Assembly (NCBI GenBank): GCA_017354895.1
Contig: CP071493.1
Location: forward strand, 310,001 to 374,000
DNA: 64,000 nt
Source of the DNA: Podospora comata
Taxonomy: Eukaryota > Ascomycota > Sordariomycetes > Sordariales > Podosporaceae
Reading direction: 5' to 3'
A model generated the notes under the pieces. That model was given only the letters and a program-made list of their open reading frames with translations. It did not search any database and was not told where the DNA came from. Positions 1 through 10,906 of this stretch are shown here, one piece after another. A program made the position numbers and the translations under genes. Numbering within the stretch: the stretch's first letter is position 1; the number at the start of each line of letters is the position of its first letter.

Positions 1-675
1 TCTGAGGAGTATTTGTGATGATATTATAGGACGAAAGGCGCGCATTAAAGGGTTGAAAGTCAGTTAGTTATCTTGTCACGTCACTGAAGCCTTTTGAGAT
101 AGCGGGGTGATGGCCTCTTAAATTCCAGCGCGGGGTTGCACATGCCGGCTCCACACCCGACAATTATCTTGATTAGTAATGTGGGATGGCTTAGCTGATC
201 TGATGGATTACGTGGCTGTTTAATAAAGCAATTCTTATCATCAATCGCTTGTCTTGGGATATCCTCTTTTCCTGGGCGTTCAATCTGTATTCTGGACGGA
301 AGAAGCCCAAACGGCGCACATATCAAAGTCTGATCTGATGTGCCCCTGCACCAACATGGATTGACGTCATCCCCGCAATCACGCCTTATCGGAGATAAGA
401 TCTCAGCAGAGGCATAGCTTCTCCCCTCAGCACTGTGCACTTGGTTAGGGCTGCGAAGCTTTAAAGTAATTCCAGAAGCTGAATTTATCTTCCTGCCGAA
501 ACGCTTCAAAAATAAACAATACCCTGTCCTCCCCACAGGATCATGCCTCCTTCTCCAGACGTCATCCCAAACAAGCAACCCATAATGACAAGGCCAATAA
601 CTACAATTTCCAATCCCAAACTCCAAAACCAAAATATGCACAAGAACCAGCCAACCAAAAACTCCAACCGCCAAA
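1..675. other. No gene seen: 3' flank of the TmpA-like gene
   Basis: I see no convincing coding sequence. The open frame on the minus strand here overlaps the end of the oxidoreductase gene in another frame and has no recognisable domain. The stretch probably holds the 3' UTR and downstream spacer of the minus-strand gene that ends at 676. Confidence 0.5.
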
Positions 676-2157
676 CTAACTGTCAAAAATAGGCCCATAC
701 GCCAAAATCCCCCTCATCTCCAACCCAAACACCACCTCCTTCGTCACCGCCGGGTTGCTAATCACGCAAACCGCCTCGGCGTCAAACTCCTTGACCAACC
801 TCAACACCTGCGGCAGCATCTCCTCCCTCTTCCCCTTCTCGCTCGTATCGATAATCACGGGGTTCTGGTCCATCCTGCTAACCAAATCCAGCGTCCTCTG
901 CCCATATGTCTTGAGCGGGCTCCTTGTCTGCCACAACACCCTCATACTAGGCCTGTTCTCATCCGCCAAAAAGGACAGGCACGGCCCGATCCCGCTGCCG
1001 GTTGTGACAACGATGATGCGGCTGAACATGCGAAAGACATACCCGAATCCATACGTCGGCACACCCCTCTTCCACAGCTTGGTTGGTTGAGCGACAATGG
1101 TGTCTTTGGTCCAGTCGCCCACCCGCGAGACGATGCAGCTGAACTTTGTGTTTTCCAAGGCGGTGTCCTTGACATTGTCGAAGCGGTCGGGGAAGCAAGC
1201 GAAGGAATGCCAGTCTTTGAGAGGGTGCTTGGCGACTTGGATGCCTTGACCAAACTTGACGGTGGTGTGATCAAAGTGAAGTCTGATGGCGTGGGGGGAA
1301 AGGGGTTCAGGAGTGACGGTTACTTTGCGGAGGAGCAACCAGGGGTGGATTGTGGCTACTGTTAAGAGGATTAAGATCCAAAAGGCCGGGAGGTTGAGGA
1401 GGAATTTTTCTAGGGACGGTTCTTGTGTGCCGAGGAGGGAGATTACCACCCAAAAGAGGGCGAGAATTCCCCAATTGGCGAAGCGGTGGACTAGCTCGAA
1501 GACGTCGTGGTGTTTTCTCCGGATGTTGGGGTGGGCCACCACGATGATGGAAAGGAGGAGGGCGAAGACGGAGTAGATCAGGGCTAGGACGGCAATGCTT
1601 ATAGGGTTGGCGGTGGCGGGATTGAATTGGTAGGTGTAGGTGCCCGCGAATCCGATGTACCAGATGAGGGAAGCGACGCCAGTGCCGCTGTGGACACCGC
1701 CGAGGTGAAAAATGCGGCAGGCGAGGCGTTTGATTGTTGTCGGGGCTGAACGCGGGACAGAACCAAAGATGAGGTAGAGTAGGTTGAGAACGAGCGGTTG
1801 CCGGCAGAGGCCACATACGGCGAGGTTGATGGCTGAGGCATTGACCAAGTCGAGAGGCTCGGCACCTCTGACAAGGTAGATGATCAGAGGAATAATGTTG
1901 CCGATGAAGGCGAGGGTGAATAGGCGGCGGTAGACGTTGAGGGCTGTGTACCGGATGAAGCCGAGGCGCTTTCGTAATGGTTCCTCTTCTGGTGTGGTCT
2001 GGGCTTCGAGGTCTGCTTTCTCTTTCAATGGGGAGGGGAGGGAGGAGAGGTCTGAATCTGTTGGTGATACTGGATAGGAGAGGTCTATCCTGGTCTCGAT
2101 GATCTCATCCTTCTTCCAGTCCTTCTCCCCGTAAACAACTACTGTCCTGTCTTCCAT
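676..2157 (-). CDS. TmpA-like integral membrane FAD/NAD(P)-type oxidoreductase
   Basis: A single-exon protein of 493 aa starting at an ATG. Residues 1-65 are hydrophilic and acidic. Six hydrophobic segments follow at about 79-96, 106-131, 155-172, 187-207, 227-243 and 253-272. The C-terminal ~210 residues resemble a reductase nucleotide-binding module, with a glycine-rich TTGSGIGPCLSF segment at about 380-391. This layout matches the fungal TmpA family, a plasma-membrane flavoprotein in Aspergillus nidulans linked to signalling for asexual sporulation. Relatives are often mis-annotated as peptide synthetases because the same module is fused to NRPS-like enzymes, but no adenylation or carrier domain is present here. 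The electron donor and substrate are unknown. Family assignment is by recognition; the role in conidiation is known only for relatives. Confidence 0.75.
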   Translation of the reverse strand: MEDRTVVVYGEKDWKKDEIIETRIDLSYPVSPTDSDLSSLPSPLKEKADLEAQTTPEEEPLRKRLGFIRYTALNVYRRLFTLAFIGNIIPLIIYLVRGAEPLDLVNASAINLAVCGLCRQPLVLNLLYLIFGSVPRSAPTTIKRLACRIFHLGGVHSGTGVASLIWYIGFAGTYTYQFNPATANPISIAVLALIYSVFALLLSIIVVAHPNIRRKHHDVFELVHRFANWGILALFWVVISLLGTQEPSLEKFLLNLPAFWILILLTVATIHPWLLLRKVTVTPEPLSPHAIRLHFDHTTVKFGQGIQVAKHPLKDWHSFACFPDRFDNVKDTALENTKFSCIVSRVGDWTKDTIVAQPTKLWKRGVPTYGFGYVFRMFSRIIVVTTGSGIGPCLSFLADENRPSMRVLWQTRSPLKTYGQRTLDLVSRMDQNPVIIDTSEKGKREEMLPQVLRLVKEFDAEAVCVISNPAVTKEVVFGLEMRGILAYGPIFDS

Positions 2158-3642
2158 TGTGGAGATGTATGTGTGAGGTCACTAGACAAGCAAGAATAAC
2201 AACTTGGTCAAGAAAGGACGGTTGATATTCCCTCTATGAAAGAAAAGGCAGCACCCAGCACTATTTGTACCACCAACCTGGACACCACTCTGGATCCCTT
2301 TCATTGCCTCTCTCCACCACAAGGCTTCCTGATCCGACTCCTTGCTTCCTATCTGGTATCATCCTCCCTCGCCATATGCCGACATGAGAGTGTGTGACGG
2401 TGATGATGATGATGATGACGGTGTGGTATTATGGAGTTTGCGGAACTTGCCGGAATCTAGTAAACCATACATTGGAGGCTCAGGAATGCACATCGGAGTT
2501 TCTCTTGCTGACACTGTACTCTCGGCCCAGCCCGGAGATGGTTTCTCCGGAGTCACACACGGCAGCCGACCCACATCGTCGGCGACCATTCCGGTGGAAT
2601 CTTCGGGCGTTGTGCCACAACGGCTCAGCTGGGTCTGCCATGATTTTACATCAAAAACGCACAGAGGTGGGTGCGCCGATCATCTGACGGCTCGTGAATT
2701 AGGACGGTGATGACTTGTGTTGTGCGGTGATGATTACGCCCCTCCCAATCGGAGTTTGAGCTTCCCTTCATCAACCATCACATTATTCCCGAATCCCTCT
2801 GTTGAGGCGAAATGTCGTTGAATCACCTACTCTCTTTGTGTGTCCGGCCGAGAGTTGCCCGGTATGTGACGTGGAACGTGTTGTCAATACAACCTTGATG
2901 GCCCTTGACTCACATCGGATGATGGGATGATGAGATGATGTAGAGCCTCCCTCATGTACCTTGGCCCCAATCACGTGTGTATGAGACCACACAACCCCCC
3001 AAAATGCAGCCAGTTTTCCAGACCCCATATACCAAAGTACCTTTACCATGGGCAAATCACCCTGCCGTGTCTCAACCGAGTACTCGGTGATTCTGTGAGT
3101 GAGCACGGACTCTATCGTGTCGATTAAACCCTCCCTAGACCCCGAATTCAGGGTCGTCCACCACCTACCCATGACGAAAAAAATGTGACGGTAATGGAAG
3201 GGAACCAAAAACAGTTTGACTGATCGAGAGCGAGCAGGATGATGCAGTCAATTGTTGGCAGTCTGAGTGAGGTGCGTGTGGGCGGCGCCCCCCTTCATTT
3301 GTTCGGAGTCCGGACAAACTTGACACTGTGACAGTCACTTCAGCCAACAGACATCTCGTCGCCTTTTCCACACCCCAACAGCTGTCTCCTCCAAGACACC
3401 GCCTGCATCAACGTTACGGTCCGGCAATGCAATGCAATGCAATGCAGCTGAGCTGAAGAAGCCCATCCAGGGCCCGCTCGGTGCCCACTTCTGGTCCCCA
3501 CAACCCCAAAAAGTTTTCCCTTAAGGCAAACAAACAACACGCACACAATACAGCATGACACAGGGTGACAGGGACACACTTTTCTCCGACACAACCCCAA
3601 AATCCGCTTGCAAAATCATCAATCCAATCGGAACCATCCTCA
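2158..3642. other. Intergenic region with two microsatellites
   Basis: No gene is supported; open frames lack ATG starts in good context or any domain. A (GAT)n run lies at 2401-2417 and a pentanucleotide CAATG repeated four times at 3425-3444. The left part is the promoter side of the TmpA-like gene; CT-rich stretches are present around 2280-2350. Confidence 0.5.
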
Positions 3643-3734
3643 TCGGGTATGGTGTAGCGGTAACATCGTTGACTCTCACTTCTCAGAAGTGTCTGTTCTC
3701 TCAACAGCCCCGGGTTCGACTCCCGGTATCCGAG
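3643..3734 (+). tRNA. tRNA-Glu (CTC) with a 21-nt intron
   Basis: A full cloverleaf can be folded. The acceptor stem pairs 3643-3649 with 3727-3733 (one G-T pair), with discriminator G at 3734. The D stem pairs 3652-3655 with 3663-3666. The anticodon stem pairs GTTGA (3668-3672) with TCAAC (3701-3705). The T arm is CCGGG / TTCGACT / CCCGG (3710-3726). The loop reads CT-CTC-A, so the anticodon CTC is at 3675-3677. A 21-nt intron fits at 3679-3699, directly after position 37, the normal place for nuclear tRNA introns. The TTCGA T-loop serves as the B box. Confidence 0.85.
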
Positions 3735-3744
3735 TCCCAACTTC

Positions 3745-3749
3745 TTTTT
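3745..3749 (+). terminator. RNA polymerase III T-run terminator
   Basis: Five T residues begin 11 nt after the tRNA discriminator base, the expected position and form of a Pol III stop signal. Confidence 0.7.
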
Positions 3750-4003
3750 GCATTGTCTCTGGATAATGAGACACGGCACCGAGAGAATCATCTCGATTAA
3801 TGATCGCGTCTTATATCGGAGACATAAATCAGGCCATATGTTTTTTTGGTTTGGCCGATTGTTGTCTAGCTGAATGTACATGGTGAGGTAGATGCACCGA
3901 GAAATGAAGAAAGAATTTATAGAAGCCATCTACCCAATGTCCGATCTGACCAAGAGAAAAGAAACAGACCCCTGATCCCGTTCGGCGGGCCCAACAAAAG
4001 AAA

Positions 4004-5806
4004 CTAATAGGCATCCACCAAAAAACTGTCCAGCTTAGGAGTAAAGAACTCAAAGCTCTGCTGGTCAAAGACACACTGCAGCTCCTCTTCGTCCTCACTC
4101 TGCTGTTGCCCCTTACCCTTCCCCTTTCCTTTCCCCCTGCCCTTGCCATCACTTCCATTGTTGCCGCCCCAAACAGGTCTCAGAGGAAACCCACAAATCC
4201 CCTCCTTCTCTCCCTTCTTCTCACCACCCTGCACAATCCCCTCCAATCTCTCAAAATCCTTCCCCTCCTCCACCCACTCCATCAAACTCTTCAGCACCTC
4301 TGTTGGCCACGCCGCGCTGTTGGGCTTAAACACCCCCAGAGGATCCACCGTCCCAGGATCGCAGTGCCCACCTCCAGGCACCAAAAACAGCTTGTTCCAT
4401 TTCGACATCTCGGCGTAACCTTGCTGCGTGCCCAAACCAGGGTACATCGTCTTCCTGACCTTGTCTTGATACATGGTTGATGAAACCGCCGGAATCGCAG
4501 CATCAGCCTCCCCATGCCAGAATATCATCTTTCCACCATTGGACTTGAACGGCGTGAGATCCGGCCAGAGAGTATAGATGCCAGAAAGGTACTTGGCCAT
4601 TGAATCGTTGACCCACTCGCGGACAATATCAGGGCTGACTTCATCCAGCGGCAAGGTAGGAGAGTAGACTTCCTTGATCAGCAAATTGACCACCGCCGGG
4701 GAGAGAGGGTTGGGGAACGGCTCGAGTTGGTTCGTGGCGGGGTTGAGGATTGTGATAGAGTCACCAAACTCCACCGAGGGAGCAAAGAATGGGTGGATCA
4801 GCTTGTTGTTGGAGTCGTACATGCCGCGCCAGGTCTCGGCTGCCACGGCGGCGGCTTTGGCGGAAACAGTGCCGGCGATGGGTGGCTGGCCAAGCTGGGG
4901 AACACCGGAGCAGTTGTAGGGTTTTCCAATCGAGGACGATGCATTGAAGCGGGCGAAGCAGAGATCGGTGCGTGCGACTACGCCGTCGGTTTTGCCGTCG
5001 AGGGGGTCGCAGAAGGCAATAGCATCGGCGGTGATGCGTGAGAGCTCGCAAACAGAGGGAAAGTAGTTGAGCTTGCGCTGAGAAAGAGGGCCGTGGTAGT
5101 GGAAGATGGGATGCCGGAACGCAGGGGAACCAACGGAAATTCCGTCAAAGGTTGTGCCGTATTTTTGGACTTGAGACATGCCCTCGCGCCCACCTTCGGA
5201 GCAGCCGTGGAAGTAGGAGTAAATCTTGGTCGAGTTGGAGGCGTTGTAAAACTTGCGGGTAAGCTCCTTGCCGAGAACAGTCATTTCGTGCATTGCCCTG
5301 TAGGAGTAGGCGATGAGGGCATCGTAGTTCATGGCGCCGTTGCCGTAGAGGATAACACGGCTGAGGTCGGAGTCGAAACCGCCGAAGCCGGCATCGGTCG
5401 TGATGGAGACAGCGCCATAGCTGAGACCAGTTGCGAGTCCTCGTGCGCCCAAAGTCATGGACAGCCCTCCTCCTCCTGTAGCCAGGAAACGCTTCTTGAA
5501 CTGGGCGGGACTTGGAAGGTAGAGCCAGAGATTGACTCGGTCAGTAGGGCGGCCGACATGGCGGTAGGCGAAAGTGACGTTGCAAAAGTCGCGACTGGTG
5601 GCGCCAGGATGGGTGCTGTCTGGTAGAGCAGTAAAGTTGGTGACAGGTTGGGCTGTGACAGAACCGGCGATTAGTTCGAGTCCTGGGAAGAAGTCTGGTG
5701 CCGGAAGAGACGATTCAACAAAAGCCGTCGTGCAGACATCGGGAAGGCTCGAACTGGATGTGGATGCTACAAGGCCAGCCACTGCCAGATATTTTAGAAT
5801 TCCCAT
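4004..5806 (-). CDS. Secreted tannase / feruloyl esterase family protein
   Basis: A 600-aa single-exon protein with a cleavable signal peptide (about residues 1-20). It belongs to the tannase/feruloyl esterase family (alpha/beta hydrolases that cut galloyl or feruloyl esters of plant phenolics). The catalytic triad can be placed: Ser203 in GCSEGG, Asp435 in HGEADAAIP and His481 in GGGHCDPG. Cys202 and Cys482 flank the Ser and His; in this family they form a disulfide that holds the triad together. A DPLDGKTDGV calcium-loop-type motif is at 267-276. Several N-x-S/T sites fit secretion. The C-terminal ~50 residues are odd: a GK-rich run followed by a glutamine/acidic tail, probably disordered and not part of the usual fold. 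Substrate choice cannot be read from the sequence. Confidence 0.9.
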   Translation of the reverse strand: MGILKYLAVAGLVASTSSSSLPDVCTTAFVESSLPAPDFFPGLELIAGSVTAQPVTNFTALPDSTHPGATSRDFCNVTFAYRHVGRPTDRVNLWLYLPSPAQFKKRFLATGGGGLSMTLGARGLATGLSYGAVSITTDAGFGGFDSDLSRVILYGNGAMNYDALIAYSYRAMHEMTVLGKELTRKFYNASNSTKIYSYFHGCSEGGREGMSQVQKYGTTFDGISVGSPAFRHPIFHYHGPLSQRKLNYFPSVCELSRITADAIAFCDPLDGKTDGVVARTDLCFARFNASSSIGKPYNCSGVPQLGQPPIAGTVSAKAAAVAAETWRGMYDSNNKLIHPFFAPSVEFGDSITILNPATNQLEPFPNPLSPAVVNLLIKEVYSPTLPLDEVSPDIVREWVNDSMAKYLSGIYTLWPDLTPFKSNGGKMIFWHGEADAAIPAVSSTMYQDKVRKTMYPGLGTQQGYAEMSKWNKLFLVPGGGHCDPGTVDPLGVFKPNSAAWPTEVLKSLMEWVEEGKDFERLEGIVQGGEKKGEKEGICGFPLRPVWGGNNGSDGKGRGKGKGKGKGQQQSEDEEELQCVFDQQSFEFFTPKLDSFLVDAY

Positions 5807-6367
5807 TGCGACTCAGGGTTGCTGCAAGTTGTCAAGCTGCCTGAAGAGGAAACAGCAACTCAGTCAAGGTGCATTATCTGGATATTTGTAGAACATCACG
5901 TTGGTATTCCCGAGGAATCCTGGATGCTTGGCAAACAAGTCAGTGGCTTCAGAAAGGGAGGAATTGACTGGAACTTTTCCATGACAACGTCATCAGACAA
6001 GGGAGTAACTAGGAGAGAAATTAAACAAGCGCTGCTTGATGCTGTACAGCTATGTACCTTGTTGGTCTCTCTCCCGCAATGCGAAGTACGGGTTATACGA
6101 GATACGAGATGCGGCCTAGACAGGGGTAGGCAAGCCCCCACTTTGAAGCTGTCCCCACGCAGCACAACACGCACCAACCCCCATTTAGCCAGGATGGTGT
6201 AACCCCACCTCTCCTGCTTCATGTTGAAAGGATTTTGTAGCACGCTGAGTTGGTATGAAATATTGAAGGAGCTGAAAGCCAGTTGGTTGTTGATCCATCG
6301 AGGCTATGCGTCGAGAAACGAAATGACTGTGAGAAGTTGACAAAGCACCATACAAACAACACCATTT
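5807..6367. other. Intergenic region
   Basis: Promoter side of the tannase gene and 3' side of the membrane-protein gene to the right. I see no supported gene, repeat or RNA. Confidence 0.5.
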
Positions 6368-6886
6368 TCAAGACGAGGATGCCCCCCTTGCGATACCACC
6401 ACCTTCAGATTCCATGCTCAACCCCAGAAACACCACAAGAACAGCTGAATAGGTAGCTGTGACCCCCAGCGCCGTGACATTGGAAGTTTGCTGCGAAAAT
6501 CCCACCACGACGGCAAATATGAGAACCGAAACCCCCGTGACAATGAGACAACCCAAGATCCCAGGAAAGAGAACCATGATGAGAATCGGAACGATAACAA
6601 GCGCCCCTCCACAAAGCGCCAAGATGAACCGCACGAGAGAATCGACCAAGAACGAGACTTCTTTGGGTGGTCTTTTGGAAACAAAGGCGACCCACCTTCG
6701 GCGTCGTTCAGCTTCGGTGTATGTCACTCTAACAGGCAAGACTTTGCCTACTAGCCTCACCAACAACCTCCGGAATGTGCTGTCTTTGCGGTTGGATTGA
6801 TCCTCCTCCATCGACTTCCAGTCCGAGGAATCATAACCGAGGTCATAGCCAAATTCGTTTTCGAAGCGCTTCCTCAGTGTGTTCAT
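6368..6886 (-). CDS. DUF6594-type membrane protein (C-terminal part)
   Basis: An open frame of 172 aa counted from the first in-frame ATG; the frame is open further upstream, to a TAA. The C-terminal half carries a helical hairpin of hydrophobic segments (VDSLVRFILALCGGALVIV, then a second and a third segment ending in TATYSAVLVVFLG). The closing AxxAYxAVLVVFxG-type motif and the preceding charged helix are characteristic of the fungal DUF6594 family, membrane proteins of unknown function. Family members are normally 250-400 aa, so an N-terminal part is expected upstream. The reading frame at 6997-7695 on the same strand is the obvious candidate, but I could not find a splice pair that joins the two frames cleanly. 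The full gene model is therefore open. Confidence 0.55.
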   Translation of the reverse strand: MNTLRKRFENEFGYDLGYDSSDWKSMEEDQSNRKDSTFRRLLVRLVGKVLPVRVTYTEAERRRRWVAFVSKRPPKEVSFLVDSLVRFILALCGGALVIVPILIMVLFPGILGCLIVTGVSVLIFAVVVGFSQQTSNVTALGVTATYSAVLVVFLGLSMESEGGGIARGASSS

Positions 6887-6996
6887 CTTTGCCAACCCGT
6901 CGGAGAGATGGATTCCACTCCACCAATGATTGTCTTCTTGCTGGAAATGTACTCGTAGTTACAGATGGCATCGGCTGCGAATTAGAAATAAGTGTG

Positions 6997-7695
6997 TTAG
7001 CACTCCTTATCGTCATGAGATCTCGAGGCATAATTCCACGTGTTCTCGGCGAAGGGCTCAAATTCGTGTGGCTTGGTGTCATTCAAAACTTGCACTGGCT
7101 GTGTCTCATTGGTCTCGATTGTTGAGTTCACCGTTTGTCGAGCAGTTTCACTCGCTACAGACTCATAGGCCTTGCCAATACTGTAGCGCAGTGATTCTCC
7201 CAAAGCATCCTGGGTGAGGTTACCTATCTGGTAACGTGGTCTTGCACCAACAGAATGAGTAAATCCGGTTGGAAAGGATTCATCTAGCTCGGACTGGTTT
7301 ATTCCTGCTTTGTGCGTCGGCCACGGAAGTGGAGTAGTGAGGATGCCAGGGACTGATCGTAACGCCCGCTGGATCGAGCTTTCGATATGACAACGTAGCC
7401 TCCCTTCCAGAGATTTGAGAAAGACTTTGGTGAATGTTTCGGAGTCGTTTTGGGTGGGTGAGTCGTGTAAAGCAATCTCGAGCTTTTCGTTGACCTGTTG
7501 GGTCAACTGTACTACCAATTGTATCATGTGCGAATGTCCCATTTCTCGTTCGAGTGCAGAATCAAGCGATTTCTGCCAAGTTTTGGCCTTTGACTGTTGC
7601 CTGCTCTCTGCGTGGATCTTTGAAGCTTGAGACAGAAGTCTTTCAAACACCTGGTCTAGAAAGAGAGGATCAAACACATCGGGTCCAGTGTCCAT
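6997..7695 (-). CDS. Unknown helical protein, probably 5' part of the DUF6594 gene
   Basis: A 232-aa frame with an ATG start. It is hydrophilic and predicted to be helical, with no signal peptide or membrane segment and no domain I recognise. At its 3' end a textbook fungal branch sequence (GCTAAC at about 6998-7003) and a CGCAG acceptor indicate an intron around the present stop codon, so the last residues of the open frame are probably intronic. The next exon is likely in the DUF6594 region 100 nt further on, but the donor is not obvious. Alternatively this is a separate gene ending near 6910 in another frame. Confidence 0.4.
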   Translation of the reverse strand: MDTGPDVFDPLFLDQVFERLLSQASKIHAESRQQSKAKTWQKSLDSALEREMGHSHMIQLVVQLTQQVNEKLEIALHDSPTQNDSETFTKVFLKSLEGRLRCHIESSIQRALRSVPGILTTPLPWPTHKAGINQSELDESFPTGFTHSVGARPRYQIGNLTQDALGESLRYSIGKAYESVASETARQTVNSTIETNETQPVQVLNDTKPHEFEPFAENTWNYASRSHDDKEC

Positions 7696-8357
7696 GGTGC
7701 CTTGGCTTTACAAATGTTACGGTCTTTAAACCGGAGGAAATGGAAACGGTGGTGGAAGAGCTGAAGGTGAAGTTGACCTGGCTTTTGATGAGCTCAACAG
7801 TGGATGTTTTGAACGGGGTTGAGTTGAGAACGAGGCAGGCGACCTGGAAGCACGTGCCACGCTTGCGGCTGGACGCCTGGTCGAGTTGCCCGGACCAATC
7901 AATCGTTTGACCTGGAGTCTCTATGTACCTTTCATGTTAAATTTCCCTAAGCTGAGCCATCGAGGTGAGGTGGAAAAGGAAGACTGGAAAGCTGTACCAG
8001 AAAATGTTTGATCAAATTGATCGTTCACCCGTCTTCCCAGTCATTCCTCCAACGTCTTAGCAACCAGAGTTTGGATATCAGGTAAAGTGTCGTTTCTCTT
8101 GCCTGTTGACTAACCAATGATCAAGGTCCTCGGGTACTTGGAGGAACTCGATTCGCTGTTTGCTGAAAAGATGAAGCGTGCCGCATATGCAGCTATCCAC
8201 GAGTCAGAAGGAGCATGGTGGGCCTCAGTGCTGCTACCTAAAGGGTATGCTTTATACACGACATACCCCGCACTCTCTTCATTCTTTTCCGTGCCAGTGC
8301 TAACCCGTGAGCCCATCTCCGTTGCCCAAGAGTCTCGAGATATTCTTGAGTGTGAAC
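7696..8357. other. Divergent promoter region
   Basis: This lies between the ATG at 7695 (minus) and the ATG at 8358 (plus), so it must hold both promoters. An open frame runs through 8117-8479, but it overlaps the zinc-finger exon in another frame and shows no domain. A CTAAC-CCGTGAG stretch near 8300 might mark a 5' UTR intron. Confidence 0.4.
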
Positions 8358-10906
8358 ATGCCTCGACAAACAACCCAGCTCCCCTTGCGCCCAGCTGGCC
8401 TGCAGGCAGCGAAGAAGCCCTGTGTATTCTTTACCCAAGGACGCTGTCGGAATGGGAGTACCTGCTCATTTTTCCATGATCCAGCGCTTGTCAAGCTAGT
8501 TTGTGCCGGATCAACTTCCACTGCCGATCAAGATGACAAAGCTCCAACATCCAAGATCACTTGCCACTTCTACCTGAAAGGAGCCTGTTTGAAGGGAGAC
8601 ACTTGCTCCTTTGCTCACCCTGAATCTCATAGAGCACCACCTGTGGTGGATACCAAAGAGTCTTTAACTGATGACACAGTTGGTCCAGAGAAGGTAACAA
8701 TGATGTACTTTATATGCCGGGAAAATCAGCTGATAATCGGAAGGATGAACCTGAAGACAGACCCGATGACTGGATGCGCCAGCTTGGTGGAGCCGTCATA
8801 CAGTTCGGACACGGCGCCGCCGTCTTGAAGGCATCTCTCCAGTCAGACTTCTCCGCGGTCCGCATCAGTCAGCTGCCGGAAACGAGTACCCTGGGTCAAA
8901 TCTTCCAAGCTCTCCGCCAGCTCGGATTTGCCGTCTCCCCTGATGAAATACGCTTCGTACCGAGCCCTGATCCAACCCATCGTATCGCTGATGTCCGCGT
9001 GGAGGATCCCGCCTTTGCGAGACGGCTCATGAGCGCTGTAGAAGACTGCAAAAGATCCCTTGGAAACGACATCAAAGTGATCCAAATCAACGCGCCTATG
9101 CCGGGGGGATCTGGGATGCACAGAGTCGAGTGTAAAAAGGTGCTCTGCTCCTGGTACCGCCCCTTCAAGACGGTCTGGCTGAATTTCACATCGCACGGTT
9201 TGGCCGAGACAATCCGCCAAAAGTACACGAGTGGGAGGTACAAGGTTCTCAACATGACTGTAACGAGCCACGCACCCAAGAAAAGCAAAGCATGGACGAC
9301 AGTTATGCTCACCGAAGTCCCTGCTGAAGCCACCGAAGACGATGTTACGAAGTCCATCCCGGCAAACATGTCGCCTAGAAACGTGGAGACTGGAACCCCG
9401 AGCTTTAGATACAATGCTGATGTGGCGAATGCTTTTGTCAAGTCGAAGTTGATGGAGGTTGGACCACTTGAATGGTGGGAGGACGCCGTGTTTGGTGGAA
9501 AGCGTGCGAAGGTGAAGGCTCGCTTCCAGGACGACGGCGATGCTGCCAAAGCGGCCTCGATGCTGAACGGATGGGAGCTTCCATTCCACAAGAAGGGCAA
9601 GCTCACCGTCCAGGCTATCTATTCAGCACGATTCAAGGTCCAAGAACGCATATATCAAGCCATCAAACCCCTCATCAAGGAGCAGAGCCCCATATGGCAA
9701 GCAAAAAAGGTGTATCTGGCTGCCTATGAGCCTGCCAAGTTCTCTTCTTCACGCGCCTTGAAGTTTGAAGGTGAAGATAACAAGGCAGTTGCGGAAGCAA
9801 AGCGTACCTTGGAGCAGATATTGGAAGGACGTCTTGCCACCGACAAAGGCAAACCGATCTGGTCCCCTGCTTTCACCGTCAACGGCGAGGTCTTTCAGAA
9901 AATAAAGGAGCTTGAGCAGCTTTTCGGCATCGTAGTCATTCGCAACAAGAAACTATCGCGGGTGTATCTCTTCGGGTCGGAAGACAAATGCAAAGAAGCC
10001 GAACCAGAACTTGCAGAAATCGCCCAGCAGGACTCGTCAACCGCCAACATCATCAAGCTGGACGCAAGCCAGTTTGCCTGGGCCTTACGAGGTGGCTTCA
10101 AGTCCATCGCCGAGATTCTCGGCCGCAAGGCCACCTTGAATGTTGTCTCAGAGCCCAAGCAGATCGTAGTGACGGGATCATCAGAAGACATCAAGCTCGC
10201 CATGGACATGGTCAAAGCCCAGGATGAATTCACCGAGAGTAGCACTGCCAAACCCTCCATGACTGAAGACTGCTCGATCTGCTGGATGGAACCCGAAAAT
10301 CCGCTCACAACCCCCTGCAACCACACCTACTGCACCGACTGCTTCGAATCCCTCTGCACCTCTGCAACCTCTTGCAACAAAACCAACTTCATACTTCAAT
10401 GCGAAGGAAGCTCTTCCAAATGCCAGCAACCCCTTTCCCTCAACTTTCTCCAAGACCATCTATCATCCCAGCTATTCGAAGACATGCTCCAAGCGTCCTT
10501 CAAGTCTTACGTCTCGCACCGGCCCGACGCCCTCCGCCACTGCCCAACCCCAGACTGCGGGCAAATTTACCGCGCCGCCACTGGCACCTTTACCTGTCCC
10601 AACTGCCTCACCCAAGTGTGTACCACCTGTTTCGTATCACACCAGGGCATGACTTGTGCCGATCACAAGTTTGTTTCGTCTGGCGGGGACATAGCCCTGA
10701 AGGAAGCCAAGCAGCGCTTGGGGATCAAGGATTGTCCCAAGTGCAAGACTGCCATGGAAAAGACGGACGGGTGCGACCACATGACTTGTGGCGGCTGTGG
10801 TACTCATATTTGCTGGAACTGTTTGAAGACGTTTGGGACGGGGGCTGAATGCTACACGCATATGAATCGGGCGCATGGTGGCATCGGGATTGATGTCAGG
10901 TTTTGA
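8358..10906 (+). CDS. CCCH zinc-finger RBR-type E3 ubiquitin ligase
   Basis: Two exons, 8358-8693 and 8744-10906, joined by a 50-nt phase-0 intron (GTAACA donor, CTGAT branch, AAG acceptor), give 832 aa. Two C-x7-C-x5-C-x3-H zinc fingers are at residues 22-40 and 69-87, a type that usually binds RNA. A long central part (about 140-610) looks like degenerate RNA-binding/KH-like repeats. The C-terminus is a RING1-IBR-RING2 module: RING1 from Cys622, IBR around 712-752, RING2 from Cys776. The expected catalytic cysteine is Cys789 in TDGCDHMTC. RBR ligases take ubiquitin onto this cysteine before passing it on. The order resembles the C-terminal half of plant DEAH11/DEAH12-type helicase-RBR proteins, but without the helicase. 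ATG 8358 was chosen because the upstream in-frame codon at 8307 is GTG. Confidence 0.85.

Noticed and set aside
3414-3929. Minus-strand open frame across the tRNA gene
   Set aside because: It overlaps the tRNA and its terminator; the frame is a by-product.
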